Shown here: positions 10,055-19,695 of the stretch, piece after piece | How positions within the stretch are numbered: the first letter of the stretch is position 1 | Layout: each line of letters opens with the position of its first letter | Origin: Lingula anatina | Taxonomy: Eukaryota; Brachiopoda; Lingulata; Lingulida; Lingulidae | NCBI RefSeq assembly: GCF_001039355.2 | Contig: NW_019775384.1 | Location: 1 to 30,655 of the forward strand | Direction of reading: 5' to 3' | DNA: 30,655 nt | Notes under the pieces: generated by a model | Told to the model about the DNA's origin: nothing | Database searches by the model: none | What the model saw: only the letters and a program-made list of their open reading frames with translations | Position numbers and translations under genes: made by a program

Positions 10055-13000
10055 TTACCCAGAATCAAAGGTATGTAACACACATTCAGTTTCAAGTTTT
10101 GGCATTTTAGGGGATGTTACTTGTGCCAGATTTTTATATTTTAGTTTCATATGCAGATTTATATGTGTTTACAATGAAGTTGAAGTTAACCACTTAGCTT
10201 TATGTGACTTTGTAACACACTGTGCTTCAATTTTCAAGACTTACACAAAACACTTGTACAACTAAAAGTACTTAACTTAGTAAAATCGGGAAGACTTTGT
10301 GGTCCATTATGTTGTTCATGTTGCTTTGCAAGGGGGTGTGCCAGACAATTAAGCTGATTACAATGACTGAGCCTGAGTGTGATACTCCGCTGAGATAGAT
10401 TGATCCTGCTACAGTAGTTTCTATTCTGAACACAGTAAGCCTCTGTTGTTGTAAAACATTTATTGATGTTATGTTTATTTTTCAGATTTTACATCCTAGG
10501 CCTGGATGTGAACCTTGACCTGGACAATCGTACAGATAATAATAGAAGAGTCACCTGAAATTGCACAGGCAAATTCATCAGATTCAGATGTGAGCACCAA
10601 CTCTGTCTTTCTATTATGAAATTCTGGATTTCAAATTGGATTTCCATTGGATTGACAAATATTGACAATTGACAGTTCAGTCACACTAAACTATAGTGGC
10701 ATGTTGCTTCAAGTTACCACACTTGTTCTAAGATTTCTGAATTATCATTACTGTCTAAGGAGACCCTAGATCTCTCAACCAGAAGAAGAAACTTGGGGAT
10801 CAATCAGTAATAAGATTAAAATCTGTGGAGCACTACCCATCACTGTTGTGTTCAGTATATGGAAAAGATGACCGTGATATTGGAACCTTGGAGATTCATA
10901 GCTTGATTTCACTCCTGTGAAAAGTAACTGCTTTGTTCTTTTACTGTCCAATTGATAATATGAAAATAAAGTACTCCTGTCATTGTATGTTGCTGACCCT
11001 GTTTTAATTTTCTTTATAGAAAAAGAATATAGATATTAAGATATCACATGTATTTACAAAACCTATGAATCATTTGAAAGGAAAAAGAATGGTTGAAAAA
11101 TGCAATATAAATCATTTCAAGTGGATTAATTAGTGTTGCACTTGAGAAAACTGATAAAATGAGACAGTCATTCCCTTTTACCTTTAGAAAAATCCTTTGT
11201 AATTTTTTTTTTATTTTTCTCTATTGCTCCCTGAAAATAAGGTATATACACAATGCTGATGACATTGGATATGCACAGTAATNGTTATAAAAATGGGCGT
11301 GGCTCGTTAGTTTGTGGGTTAAACTGAAATTAAGTAACATATTCTCAATGGCAAATGGCTGGTTTAAATAGGTAAATTATCAATTTATTTTAAAAAGTCA
11401 GCAGTTTTGACATATTTGCTTATGAAGTGGCTTTATTGACCGAAGCTGAAAATCAAGCCAAAAATGGCCAAAACATTTAATATTATATTATAATTATATC
11501 CAATGATTTCTTTTGGGATTGTTGCCTTCAATGTGAATATCTCCTATGTATGCAACTACATTATGAATTTGGTTGAAATCTGTTGACCCCCACCTTGCCA
11601 CCCTCTGACTGGTCTTATCATGGACACACACTTAAGTGTTGGAGACTTCACTTAGAATATGTAGCTACCGAGCGTCGAAGAATAAACCGTATAACTGGTC
11701 ATTATGTGGACTTGGGTTTTCTTTGCGCGACCTTCCGTAAAACTGACTCGAACCGTGGAATCTTTGGATTGCGTTATCCACTAAGTTAGTCTAAAACGTT
11801 ATGTCCTATTTCGAGCCCACGCTTGAATTAAGCGTACAAAAATTATATAAGTTTAGGACATACGTCATAGGTGTATGTAAAAGGTTCATTACAAACAATA
11901 GAGACACATATGGGTCTGTACATATACACTGAAAACATAAGGTCATCAAAATTGACTACCTTAGGGTCATCAAATGAGTATAGGAGGTGAGGAGTGCTTG
12001 CAACCTTCATTTACCATTGGCCTGCATGCAATTAGTGTGTTTTAGAGTGCTGCACTAAGTATTGTGTAGTGTTGCGCAATAATTGTAGTGGCACGGGAAA
12101 GCTGAAACAAGATTTAGTATGAATAATTTAGTGTCAGAAACCAAATGTTTCTGTAAAAACTGGTGTAATTCTACAAAACTGAACCAAAACAAACACTGCT
12201 GCAAAATGGCGTCCTTCTGCCGTGTGATACTGTACCGTACATCCACATTAGAGCAAGAGAGCATTGGCCCAACATTGGGTTTAACGCATGGCTGCATGGT
12301 TGTAAAAGCAATAATGACTTAATGTTGGAAAGGCATCTAACAGCGTTGTGCCAACGTTGGCCCAACGTATGGTTTCCAATCGGCACAATGTTGTACAGAC
12401 TTTTACCTTTAAGAACTCTCAAGGACCTGAAACCTTATGTTTGTTTCACATTTTACTTATATTGGTATTACCTGTTGCACATAATTTGCAGTTAAGCATA
12501 ATGTATTATTGCAGAAGAATTGTTGGTATCTTATTTCATGCATTATTATTTTCTGCTTTTTGTCTGTAAATTTGACAGCTTTGCTGCCTTGTTTTTTTTT
12601 TTTTTTTAGCATTTTAGCGTGTCATTTATCACTTGAAAAATGATATTCTGTAAATAATTTATATCATTAACACAGTTGAAATATCCAATTTTTTGTTGCA
12701 AGCGATTTAGCAAAAGACTGTACAAAATGTAGATAAGTGTTTCAGAACCCCTCCCTCCAAACAATTTTTTTTACAAAACGTTACAGGCAAATTACATTTC
12801 TTTTTTCAGTTTCACTATGATGAAGAGGTGGACATGGAACATGACGGTTATGCTGAACACCACACTGGAAACAGACTTGATTTCATGCAGGCACAGAGAC
12901 AGCAGTTCCGCTCTCTTCAAGGTTGGCCTCCACAACTGACTAATTGCTTAGTTCAATTGACTTATTGTTTTTTTGATAATTTTATATGGATAGCCATCCA

Positions 13001-13359
13001 CCTTATTGATATTCATCCATAAGTTTGTTAATTTTTTTGCGCCTGTCCCTTTAACCGTCTATATTTTTGTATCTCTTATTTTTATATATTATTAAAAATA
13101 CCGATATATGGTGAGTAATGCCCTTATTTTTTGTGGTGATGCTGATATAAAGAAACTGATATTGCTTATCACATTTGAATCCCATTTTCAGCTAGTAAAC
13201 AAATGCTGTACGATGTTTATGAACAAAACATGGGTATGATCGAGGAGCTCGAGGCCCGAGACAGCTCAGAAATGTCTAAAAAAACTGAAGGGATTATACC
13301 ATATTTACGCTCAAAGATACGCCTCCCTACCCAGAAACACAAAGCCAGAACGGACGTGA

Positions 13360-13426
<67 letters not shown>

Positions 13427-14578
13427 GCACATAGTTGTAAGGGTAAACACTATACATATACATATGTGACTTATTTGATTATTTATTTATTTATTTACAA
13501 AATATTTTGAAGCGCTTTACCCATTCTTCGACAAGCATGTGATATTCAAAAGGCGTCCTTCTTTTTAGTAGAATTAAACAGTGGACCAAGGTGCATCATC
13601 AAGAAGTATTCTAGTCATAATTTTTGTTCTGGGAATGGTTTCACAATAGATCTAAAGAAATAAAGATAGTCTTCACTTTCAGGTTGAATCCGAAGTACAT
13701 GTAGTAAGATAAAGTAATTGTTTGTCTGCAACATGTGTCATTTCCTTCTTGCACTGCGTTTTCTTTAATAAAACTGCTACATGTACTACTACTACTTCTG
13801 CTTTGTCTTGGGTCAAACTTGACAGAAATTTAGTCTAAAAATGTCGGTCTTAGGTCTTTGTTGAACGTGTCCCATTTTATTCTAATTATCTAATTCAGGT
13901 AACAGCTATTATAGAAGCGGAGATAGTTTGTCTGCAAACACAGCTGATGGTAGCTCCGAAAGAGGTCGTGGCCTCAGCCACCGAGGAGCTGATAAAGAAA
14001 ACCCTCCTGTGGCTTGCTCATCGTCAGGACATGGCGGCGCCACTGGCGCATTGCGACGGTTACGCTGTCAACGTACTTGAGCTGCTGTTGCATGGCAACG
14101 CGGAAATACAACCGAGAGAGAAAGGACCCAATGCCGGAAGGCGAGTTTTGATTTAAGTTGTACATTTAATAACTAAATTTAAGAAAACGTTTTTGGTTTA
14201 TCAGCAAGGTATACCCGATGTGTTGCCCAATTGCAAAATTATCTTTAAAAGCATCCCAGCGGGCAAATTATGTTGTTTTAACGTTGAAACAACGTTGAAC
14301 CATAACGTTGAGTAGACATTGAATAAACGTTGGATTTGAAAGTTGTGTCAACCTCAGATAACAATGTTGTATCAACGTCAGAAAACAATGTTATATCAAC
14401 CCCACCCAGCGGGAAATTAGCCTGGATGTGTTTAGCAGTAGGACATGTTTGATGGCTAAATATATGTAGGGTATAAATGTATGGCCTTTACGTTAGAATT
14501 TTCAAGGTTTAGATTAATATATAGTTGTTCTCTTATAAATAAATAAATATATATAAGAAGATAAATACAACCTTATAA

Positions 14579-14634
<56 letters not shown>

Positions 14635-15926
14635 CAAAGTCACAGTCACCTCAACCTGTCTATTTATAACAGGTTACCAAGAACTGCTAACTCCAGCAGC
14701 AACTTATTCATCCTAGTGTTAGCTGACCTTGCAAGCAATTCAGTTTATTGGAATGTATTTCTGAATAACAAGATAAGGAAATTCACTAGTTAAATAAAGA
14801 CACAAAACAACTGTCACTTTTACTTTAAAACCATTTTGTTATTATTTTGATAAATTTAGTTACAGTATTGACAAACAAAGTATCACGTTTTCAATAATTA
14901 ATATTTTAAATTACAATCCATAACTGCAAGGTTGTGTCATTGACTAAAATACAACGTTGAGTCAACGTCACATTATGACGGTGTTTCGACGTGGCTGGAT
15001 CAACGTTGATTTGACGTTGAATTTAGGTAGATCAACGGCAGTTCAACGTATCAACCTGTTTTCAACGTTGATCCAACGCAACTATGCCTACTGGGATGGG
15101 CGTCTTTTTCTTTATTTCGTCCTTTAATTTGGCTTAAATTGGAATTAATGTCACCAAATGTGACGAAAGTCAGCTTTAAGTGTCAGTTTTTCTCAACACG
15201 TATCTCCTGCCTTATAGAGAACGATATTTTAAGGTTGATATAAGAATTTGAATTAAAATTTCCTTAATAGTAATAATTTATTCCATTTTTTTAGAATATT
15301 TTTTTCATGTTGGTTAATATGTATAGTACAAGTACAGTGTAATGTTGGTTGCTTTCAGGGCGTGTGATGTTTCCGTAAACCAACCTCGAAAATATTTTAT
15401 TCCTTAAATGTTTTAGGCTTGATGAAGACATTGTTAATGGAGTTATGGGAGGCTTTCAGGGAGCCAAGCACAAACAGAAATTACAGGACGAGGAGTTCCG
15501 GCGGGATGAGAAGAAACAGCCTAAACTTAGTGACATAAGGGGTGGGAAATCTTTGTTGTCAGGTGAGTTGTTGAATACGAAATTGTATTTTAATGAGATA
15601 GAAAAAAGAGCAGGAAAAGATTTTATTTAATTTATAAACAAAATGATAGATATAGAAACGCCCAAACATGATTTCTAGATATCGTTTGTGGATCTCACTC
15701 TCAAAGGTCTATAAACGATTATATCAAAGCCACACATGGGAGTAACATATATTATAAATACCATCCACATACGTAAAAATCGCATTCTTGTTATCTCGTT
15801 AACATGAATAAGGGCATATCAGTGTACATCTTTTTTCTACTTTCAGGCGTTCGTCGGGTTCTGGCAATGAAGCCCAACTTGGAGCCGTACCTGTCACCTT
15901 TCGTGAACACAGAAGACCTGAGATAA
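7001..15926 (+). CDS. Unrecognised spliced gene, eight coding exons, 399 aa
   Basis: Join: 7001-7219, 7894-8001, 8228-8356, 12810-12921, 13192-13355, 13899-14140, 15417-15562, 15847-15926 (TAA). All eight pieces fit in phase (0,0,0,1,0,2,1) and total exactly 400 codons. Start context ACAAGATGG is good. The N-terminal part, from three homologous exons, is polar and rich in Gly, His, Gln, Ser and Arg. The next exon is acidic (FHYDEEVDMEHDGY). The C-terminal half is mostly alpha-helical and charged, with a segment starting TAIIEAEIVCLQTQ, a Lys/Glu-rich helix after VMGGFQGAKHKQK, and the end NTEDLR. I see no signal peptide, membrane segment or known domain and cannot name a function. Further exons in the 4.4-kb third intron cannot be excluded. 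Control probably lies in the repeat promoter at 6571-6863. Splicing is predicted from sites and phase only. Confidence 0.7.
7397..7812. mobile_element. GAATGC-iterated insertion, MITE-like
   Basis: This block interrupts the exon-triplication unit. On both sides lies the same ~52-bp intron segment, beginning TTAGCAGG and ending GTCTCGAAA. The interior repeats GAATGC/GCATTC and TTCGAAT words many times on both strands. The ends show an imperfect inverted repeat around GAATGCCGT(A)CG (near 7415 and inverted near 7770). No coding capacity. Probably a non-autonomous DNA element; exact ends and target-site duplication are not resolved. Confidence 0.6.
7894..8001 (+). CDS. Exon 2 of the 7001 gene (module copy 2)
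   Basis: Acceptor AACTGTAG, donor CATCAG|GTAAGT, 36 codons, phase 0 at both ends. Encodes NQRSSQIDPGHCRSQGCG and on to VHHQ. It is the most diverged of the three modules, with an internal loss relative to copies 1 and 3, but still open. Confidence 0.6.
8228..8356 (+). CDS. Exon 3 of the 7001 gene (module copy 3)
   Basis: Acceptor AACTGTAG, donor CACCAG|GTAAGT, 43 codons, phase 0 at both ends. Encodes NQRSGQMDPVHRGSQ and on to SAHHQ, close to the module in exon 1. Because both ends are phase 0, this exon can be skipped or added without frameshift. Confidence 0.65.
8469..8505. repeat. (GT)n microsatellite
   Basis: About 18 perfect GT dinucleotides, 113 bases past the exon 3 donor. Confidence 0.95.
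9922..9978 (+). CDS. Possible alternative exon, 19 codons
   Basis: Flanked by TTGTCAG and GTAAGT, 57 bases, open in the frame entered at phase 0 (AWVPQYIQLIDLALDVCCK). Its phase fits splicing from exon 3 of the 7001 gene and into 10486. Could equally be chance or part of a decayed element. Confidence 0.22.
9989..10052. repeat. (AT)n microsatellite
   Basis: About 32 AT dinucleotides starting just after the GTAAGTGATC donor-like sequence. Confidence 0.95.
10486..10518 (+). CDS. Possible alternative terminal coding exon
   Basis: Follows a TATTTTTCAG acceptor. Read in phase 0 it gives ten codons (ILHPRPGCEP) and a TGA at 10516. An AATAAA at 10965 could end the transcript. A short isoform or a separate non-coding transcript are alternatives. 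Confidence 0.2.
   Translation: MLHPRPGCEP
10965..10970 (+). promoter_or_regulatory. Possible poly(A) signal
   Basis: AATAAA followed within about 20 bases by GT-rich sequence. Would define a transcript ending inside the large intron of the 7001 gene. Confidence 0.3.
12258..12395. repeat. CCAACGTTGG / CCCAACATTGGG word cluster
   Basis: Short patch with several copies of a palindromic word (CCCAACATTGGG, CCAACGTTGG, CCCAACGT, AATGTTG) on both strands. Resembles a short remnant of the AACGTT-type elements seen at 14255 and 26641, but no terminal inverted repeat was found. Confidence 0.45.
12810..12921 (+). CDS. Exon 4 of the 7001 gene
   Basis: Acceptor TTTTTTCAG, enters phase 0, leaves phase 1 at CTTCAAG|GTTGGC (a weak donor). 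Encodes an acidic stretch (FHYDEEVDMEHDGY) and a Gln/Arg-rich helix (MQAQRQQFRSLQ). Confidence 0.65.
13192..13355 (+). CDS. Exon 5 of the 7001 gene
   Basis: Acceptor CATTTTCAG, donor ACGGAC|GTGAGT, enters phase 1, leaves phase 0. Encodes a charged helix (YEQNMGMIEELEARDSS) and a basic stretch (PTQKHKARTD). The donor runs straight into a CT microsatellite. Confidence 0.7.
13362..13426. repeat. (CT)n then (CA)n microsatellite at a splice donor
   Basis: About 25 CT units followed by about 8 CA units, starting a few bases after the GTGAGT donor of exon 5. Long open frames across it on both strands are low-complexity artefacts. Confidence 0.95.
13899..14140 (+). CDS. Exon 6 of the 7001 gene, GC donor
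   Basis: Acceptor CTAATTCAG, 242 bases open (TAIIEAEIVCLQTQLMVAP to EKGPNAGR). Only a GC donor (GGAAG|GCGAGT at 14141) keeps the frame into exon 7: the two leftover bases AG plus the first G of exon 7 give Arg. Largest coding exon, mostly helical. Confidence 0.7.
14255..15095. mobile_element. AACGTT-iterated TIR element in intron 6
   Basis: Starts CCCAGCGGGCAAAT and ends, inverted, with CCCAGTAGGCATAG. It is flanked by AT on both sides (14253-14254, 15096-15097), consistent with a 2-bp target duplication. Interior arms repeat AACGTT-centred words (CAACGTTGA, CGTTGAAAC). The core has an AT microsatellite at 14577-14633. A second CCCAGCGGGAAATT end-like sequence at 14405 suggests a nested or partial second copy. 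Same family as the element at 26641-28309. No transposase. Confidence 0.75.
15417..15562 (+). CDS. Exon 7 of the 7001 gene
   Basis: Acceptor ATGTTTTAG, donor TTGTCAG|GTGAGT, enters phase 2, leaves phase 1. Lys/Glu/Arg-rich, likely helix after a Gly-rich turn (VMGGFQGAKHKQKLQDEEF). Confidence 0.7.
15847..15926 (+). CDS. Exon 8 (last) of the 7001 gene
   Basis: Acceptor CTACTTTCAG, then VRRVLAMKPNLEPYLSPF and the terminal NTEDLR before TAA at 15924. Phase matches exon 7. Confidence 0.7.
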
Positions 15927-16930
15927 AATGTGAAGCTAAATATTACTGATTAGCTATACATTCAAATGTATTACGGCACCATAGTACAAACTCAACGGTG
16001 AACAGACTGATTTGCTAATGTAATGTTGACAGCACTAGATGTGTCTGTATAATTATCTAAAAGGACTAAGAAGATAAACTTTTTCAATATAATAGTAACA
16101 TTTCTCGCACTGATGTTGCTGCTGTGTCTTTCTTAATATTTATTGTTTCATTTTTATTTATTCATTTTATTCATTTATTATTTTTATTTTTTTGTAAATG
16201 CAAATATATGACTTACTCAAAAGGCTGACTGAAATTTATGCCAGGCGGCGAACAACATAAAGAATAAGGAAAAATGCATTATCTAAACAGTGGGCTTACT
16301 CTTTTTAACTTTTGCCAATAAATTATAAAGCATGTTTTTGTTTCACAATATCAAAATTCTAAAACGAAGCTACTGTTGAATAGGCGACGATGTAAGATTA
16401 ACATATACTCATGTCAATGAGCTTTTTTTTACTTAAAATATGGATTAAAATATAAACAATTTGCAACACGACAACACATATTTCTGGTTAGAAATATTTG
16501 TATTTTGGTACTTCCCTACAGCAATTCATTGTTTATACTTGTACAAGTGGTTTAGTGCACTATCGATCTGCATGGCAATGACGTGCCTTTGTGCAATATG
16601 CTGAATGCTAAAATGAAATAATTTGAGTGATCCATGCTCATGTACATCTTTGTAATAAATGCATATTAAGCAGGAATAAAAAATTTGCATAAACATCTCA
16701 CTCCTCTTTTTTAAAGAAAAAACTTCTGTATCTTTAACCCGGAAGAATTTATAGATAATTGCTATCATTTACGGTATAATTCTATGAACTAGGAATGTAC
16801 AAAGAGTTTAATGCTTTGTAGGTGTGTCATCATTATCATTTATTCGTATCTCTGTGCATTTACACCAGATCAGTCTGGCGTATACATGTAAGTATGATAA
16901 CAAAGTTATCAAGGTGTACATTTTGCCGTT
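15927..16930 (+). other. Presumed 3' UTR and intergenic DNA
   Basis: AT-rich sequence after the stop of the 7001 gene, with a possible poly(A) signal AATAAA at 16317-16322. The rest up to the pseudogene shows no gene or repeat that I can support. Confidence 0.5.
16317..16322 (+). promoter_or_regulatory. Possible poly(A) signal of the 7001 gene
   Basis: AATAAA about 390 bases after the stop codon of the 7001 gene. Confidence 0.4.
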
Positions 16931-17737
16931 TGCCTCGTTTGGAGCATTCCTTATCTCATGCAGTACACTCTCTTGTACTTGGTTGCTGTTTTCTATCACT
17001 GAAGACTTGGCGGTCGAGGTGGCTGATTCGTTGTCTAACCCAGAAGTGTTTGTTTCGCGATGCCTCTCATCCAAAGCCAAAGCAGCGTCTGTGCCACGGA
17101 CAGCATACATTTTAAAATTTTTTCTTGCACTGTTTCAGACGGTGAGTCAAATCTGCTTTAAACATTGTCAAATGCTATGGTATCGTTATCCTCATGATCA
17201 GACGGGTCCATTTCATTATGCAGGCGATCTTCTTCGTCGTCAGAGTAAAACGAACGACACACCCTTTTAAATTCTTCTGTTCTGTCAGACAATTCATCAA
17301 ACCGTTTTCGTGGGGTGTTGGAGCAGCGATCCTCGTTGACATTTCGGTACGATTTCATTGAGCTGAAAACATATGTTGAATTTTCAGTTACTCCTAAAGC
17401 ACCGGCTGTGTACTTGTTTCACTCACTGAATTACATTTGTAATTTCCAATTGTCGTGGAGTTTCGTTCTTTGTATCAACAGAGACACCCGATTGTGACGC
17501 TGTGCCTATATTAGGCGAGACTCTCTGCTGTGAAAATGTTTCAGTAGCTGCGGTAGTTAAGACAGTGGCTTGCGGCTCTACTGCATTCTTTGCATCGCCC
17601 TTGACTGGAAATTGCTGCAGCGTGTCGCTCATTTTTTTCAGCAATGCCTAGCAGGTATACATTGGCGAGGTTCTATTTACCGTGTTGGACGATAGTATTG
17701 GTAAAGGGGAAGTAAAGGCAGAGGAGAAAGCCGCATG
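16931..17737 (-). pseudogene. Broken copy of the ASB gene N-terminal region
   Basis: Collinear with 2223 to ~3045 of the intact ASB gene, same orientation. Shared peptide blocks, each in a different frame, include RETNTSGLDNESAT, FDELSDRxEEFKRVCRSF, MSDTLQQFPV, KNAVEPQATV and ILSSNTVNRTSP. The reading frame changes several times through indels and stops. No ankyrin or SOCS part and no start codon region are present. Both edges are abrupt: at 16931 the match stops inside what is codon ~377 of the parent, and at ~17737 it runs straight into a dispersed repeat. Partial gene duplication, now non-coding. Confidence 0.9.
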
Positions 17738-17871
17738 GACTCCCAACCCTGCCCCGTTTGGTCGAACAATAGAGTCTGCATGATAATTACAGGGTAGGAG
17801 AATCGTCAAGTAATCCTTATCGGACACCCAAATTAGTCGGTTCAACGAACACGCTCTGCTCTTTCTTAATA
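17735..17871. repeat. Dispersed repeat, copy 1
   Basis: About 135 bases, ~90% identical by eye and in the same orientation as 20450-20587 (shared words CCCAACCCTGCCCCG, TGATAATTACAGGGTAGG, AGTCGGTTCAACGAACACG). Joined directly to the edge of the ASB pseudogene. On the minus strand both copies read KKxQSVFVEPTNL, which may be a gene fragment of unknown kind. Confidence 0.8.
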
Positions 17872-18866
17872 AGGTCGCGCGACTTGGTTATTTTCAGTTG
17901 CACCCTGGATTACGCACGCTTGCTCCGCAAGGTGTCGCCTGTGGTGGGGGGGCATCACAGCCCATATGGTTACTGTGGCGAAGGTGACAGGTTCTTCCAA
18001 ACATTTTTCATAACTGTCATTTTTCCTCATTTTATTCATGAATTTGATATTTACGGCAATTGAAAATGTGGCACCGGCAAAAGTAAATCTAGGTGCGTTG
18101 ACAGGCCGCACAGATGTCCCCAGTTAACCGCCGCCAAAGAAGAGACCCCAAGCATTAAACAACACAACCTGTAGATACTGGAAATTTGGAGAGTTAAGCA
18201 ACTGAGGCTTTATTAGGTTTGGACAGAAATCGAGTGACATGCCAAACCCCTCAGTTCAAGTCTTGGCCCTTGACACCAGTAACGCACCCTTAGTCAAGAA
18301 TCTGAACAAATCAATGTTGGGCAGGTATGCTCTATTTTCTACAGGCGTTTTGTGATTTTATCAACTTGATTGTCAAGTGCCAGACCTTTTGTTCCCAGGT
18401 ACTAGTGGCAAACTTTATCAGATAACAATCTGACACTGGCCAGGCTGCACTAAAAGCGCTGTAATCTCAGTTATCAATGCTGTCATCTTTACCTGTATCT
18501 TTACCGGTATTATGCCAGTGGTACGTTTGATACATTTGAGTAAGGAAATGTGCTTTAATGCTTATGTTCATTTGTAATACGTTAGCATCAACCTGTTAAT
18601 AAAAACTTGGAAACTTTCAATGTTATTACACAATAACAGTATAATGATGGGAGATGTTATGATTAAATGCTTAGAAGAATAATAAAAAACAAATTATGTG
18701 AAATATAAAATGAATTGATTTTATTTGGGTTATTTATTTATTTATTTNACTAGAAAATAAAGATATTCAAGTATGTATGCAAAATTATTGATTTTTTTAT
18801 TTTTAGGCGTTTGTGCATTAAAAATAAGAAAACTAGCATGAATAACCAAAACGAAGGCGGACCTAC
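17872..18866 (-). other. Presumed serpin intron or flank, no exon found
   Basis: Follows the serpin donor on the minus strand. I searched for the later serpin exons (reactive-centre loop, C-terminal signature) and saw none. An 81-codon open frame at 17866-18111 resembles nothing I know. Contains an N at 18748. Confidence 0.5.
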
Positions 18867-19505
18867 CTCCTGCCCTTTGCTTCTGAAAGGTAAGGTAGAT
18901 GTCATGGTGGAGTTAAATGACATATTCCACTGTCCTTTGAAGTAGATGGCATTGGCCAAAACAAAGACAGTGCTTTTGGTAATTGTTCCCTTTGCCATAA
19001 GTTCTTTGATTTTATCATTTGACTGATTTCCCACCCATTTATTGATATGCACGCGAGACCCTTCGGGATTTGCCATGAAATCCACAGACTCAGGTACTGC
19101 ATTAAAATAGTCTCGCATGTCGCTAAGGAATGTTTGTCGAAATGGAAAACGTTTGCTCCCAAAGAACCTGTTGGCGGATTTCAACGTGTAGTTGTTGCTT
19201 GCATTATACAGTTTAGCGTTCAGGCTGCGGAAAAGAGCAGCAACGTTCTCGTTTTGGCTGAGTGTGTCGAATTTCATCGCGCGGTTTATCTGATCTTCAG
19301 TAGTGCCGTTAGCGCCCAGCTGTAGCATAGCCAAAGCGGTGGAGATGCTAATAGGCGAGAAAAATATGTCTTTAACCTCTGGATCGGCGATCAACTGCTT
19401 GTAAATAGCCAACCCAAATTCAGTGTTTAATACTGCCAGCTTTTGCACCATAGCTCCAGATGACGCCACAGAAAGTATTGCCACAAATATCACAAACGCT
19501 GACAT
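18867..19505 (-). CDS. Secreted serpin, first coding exon (partial, 213 aa)
   Basis: Starts with a signal peptide (MSAFVIFVAILSVASSGA). The N-terminal half of the serpin fold follows: FSPISISTALAMLQLGANGT (residue ~49 on), the NRFFGSKRF region, a helix F-like segment with INKWV, and NAIYFKGQW near residue 185. Several NxT/NxS sites are present. The exon ends at GAG|GTAGGT (donor at 18866) in phase 0 just after FRSKGQE. Secreted serpins are suicide inhibitors of serine or cysteine proteases; specificity lies in the reactive-centre loop, which is not in this window. The missing ~180 residues would lie left of 18866, where an ASB pseudogene and repeats occur instead. Either the next intron is very long or this is an orphan exon. 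Confidence 0.85.
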
Positions 19506-19572
19506 GCTTGATTTCTGTAAGGTCCACGTTAGAGCGTTTTGCTAGAGTGTGAGCTCTAGCTGGACAGCTTGG

Positions 19573-19586
19573 CTTTGATATCAAAG
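19573..19586. promoter_or_regulatory. Palindromic TCF/LEF-like site in serpin promoter
   Basis: CTTTGATATCAAAG is a perfect 14-base palindrome with a CTTTGAT/ATCAAAG word in each half, matching the TCF/LEF consensus. It lies between the TATA box and the expected start site. Function is inference. Confidence 0.35.
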
Positions 19587-19594
19587 GGATGTCA

Positions 19595-19600
19595 TTTATA
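19595..19600 (-). promoter_or_regulatory. TATA box of the serpin gene
   Basis: The minus strand reads CATATAAATG about 90 bases upstream of the serpin ATG, giving a start site near 19565 and a short leader. Confidence 0.55.
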
Positions 19601-19695
19601 TGGACAAACAATCGGGACCGATAAGGTATTTTATGAGGCGTTTTATGATTCAATATACGCAATAAATGTGATAAATGTTTAGCGTTATCTTTAAT

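Larger units (their letters stand above)
8357..12809 (+). other. Large third intron of the 7001 gene
   Basis: 4.45 kb between exon 3 and the exon at 12810. Contains a (GT)n tract, an (AT)n tract, a possible alternative 3' end (9922-10970), an N at 11283 and a CCAACGTTGG-rich patch (12258-12395). A Gly/Arg-rich open stretch near 8845-8940 was considered as an exon but has no convincing splice sites. Nothing else coding was recognised. Confidence 0.5.

Noticed and set aside
11735-11765. Possible tRNA B-box (GGTTCGAGTC on the minus strand)
   Set aside because: The flanking bases cannot form the T-arm stem and no A-box or acceptor stem is present.
13203-13469. Open frames with long Ser-Leu or Arg-Glu runs on both strands
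   Set aside because: Produced by the CT microsatellite following the exon 5 donor; only the part before 13355 is coding.
17866-18111. 81-codon minus-strand frame right of the dispersed repeat
   Set aside because: No recognisable motif or splice sites, and it does not resemble a serpin exon.
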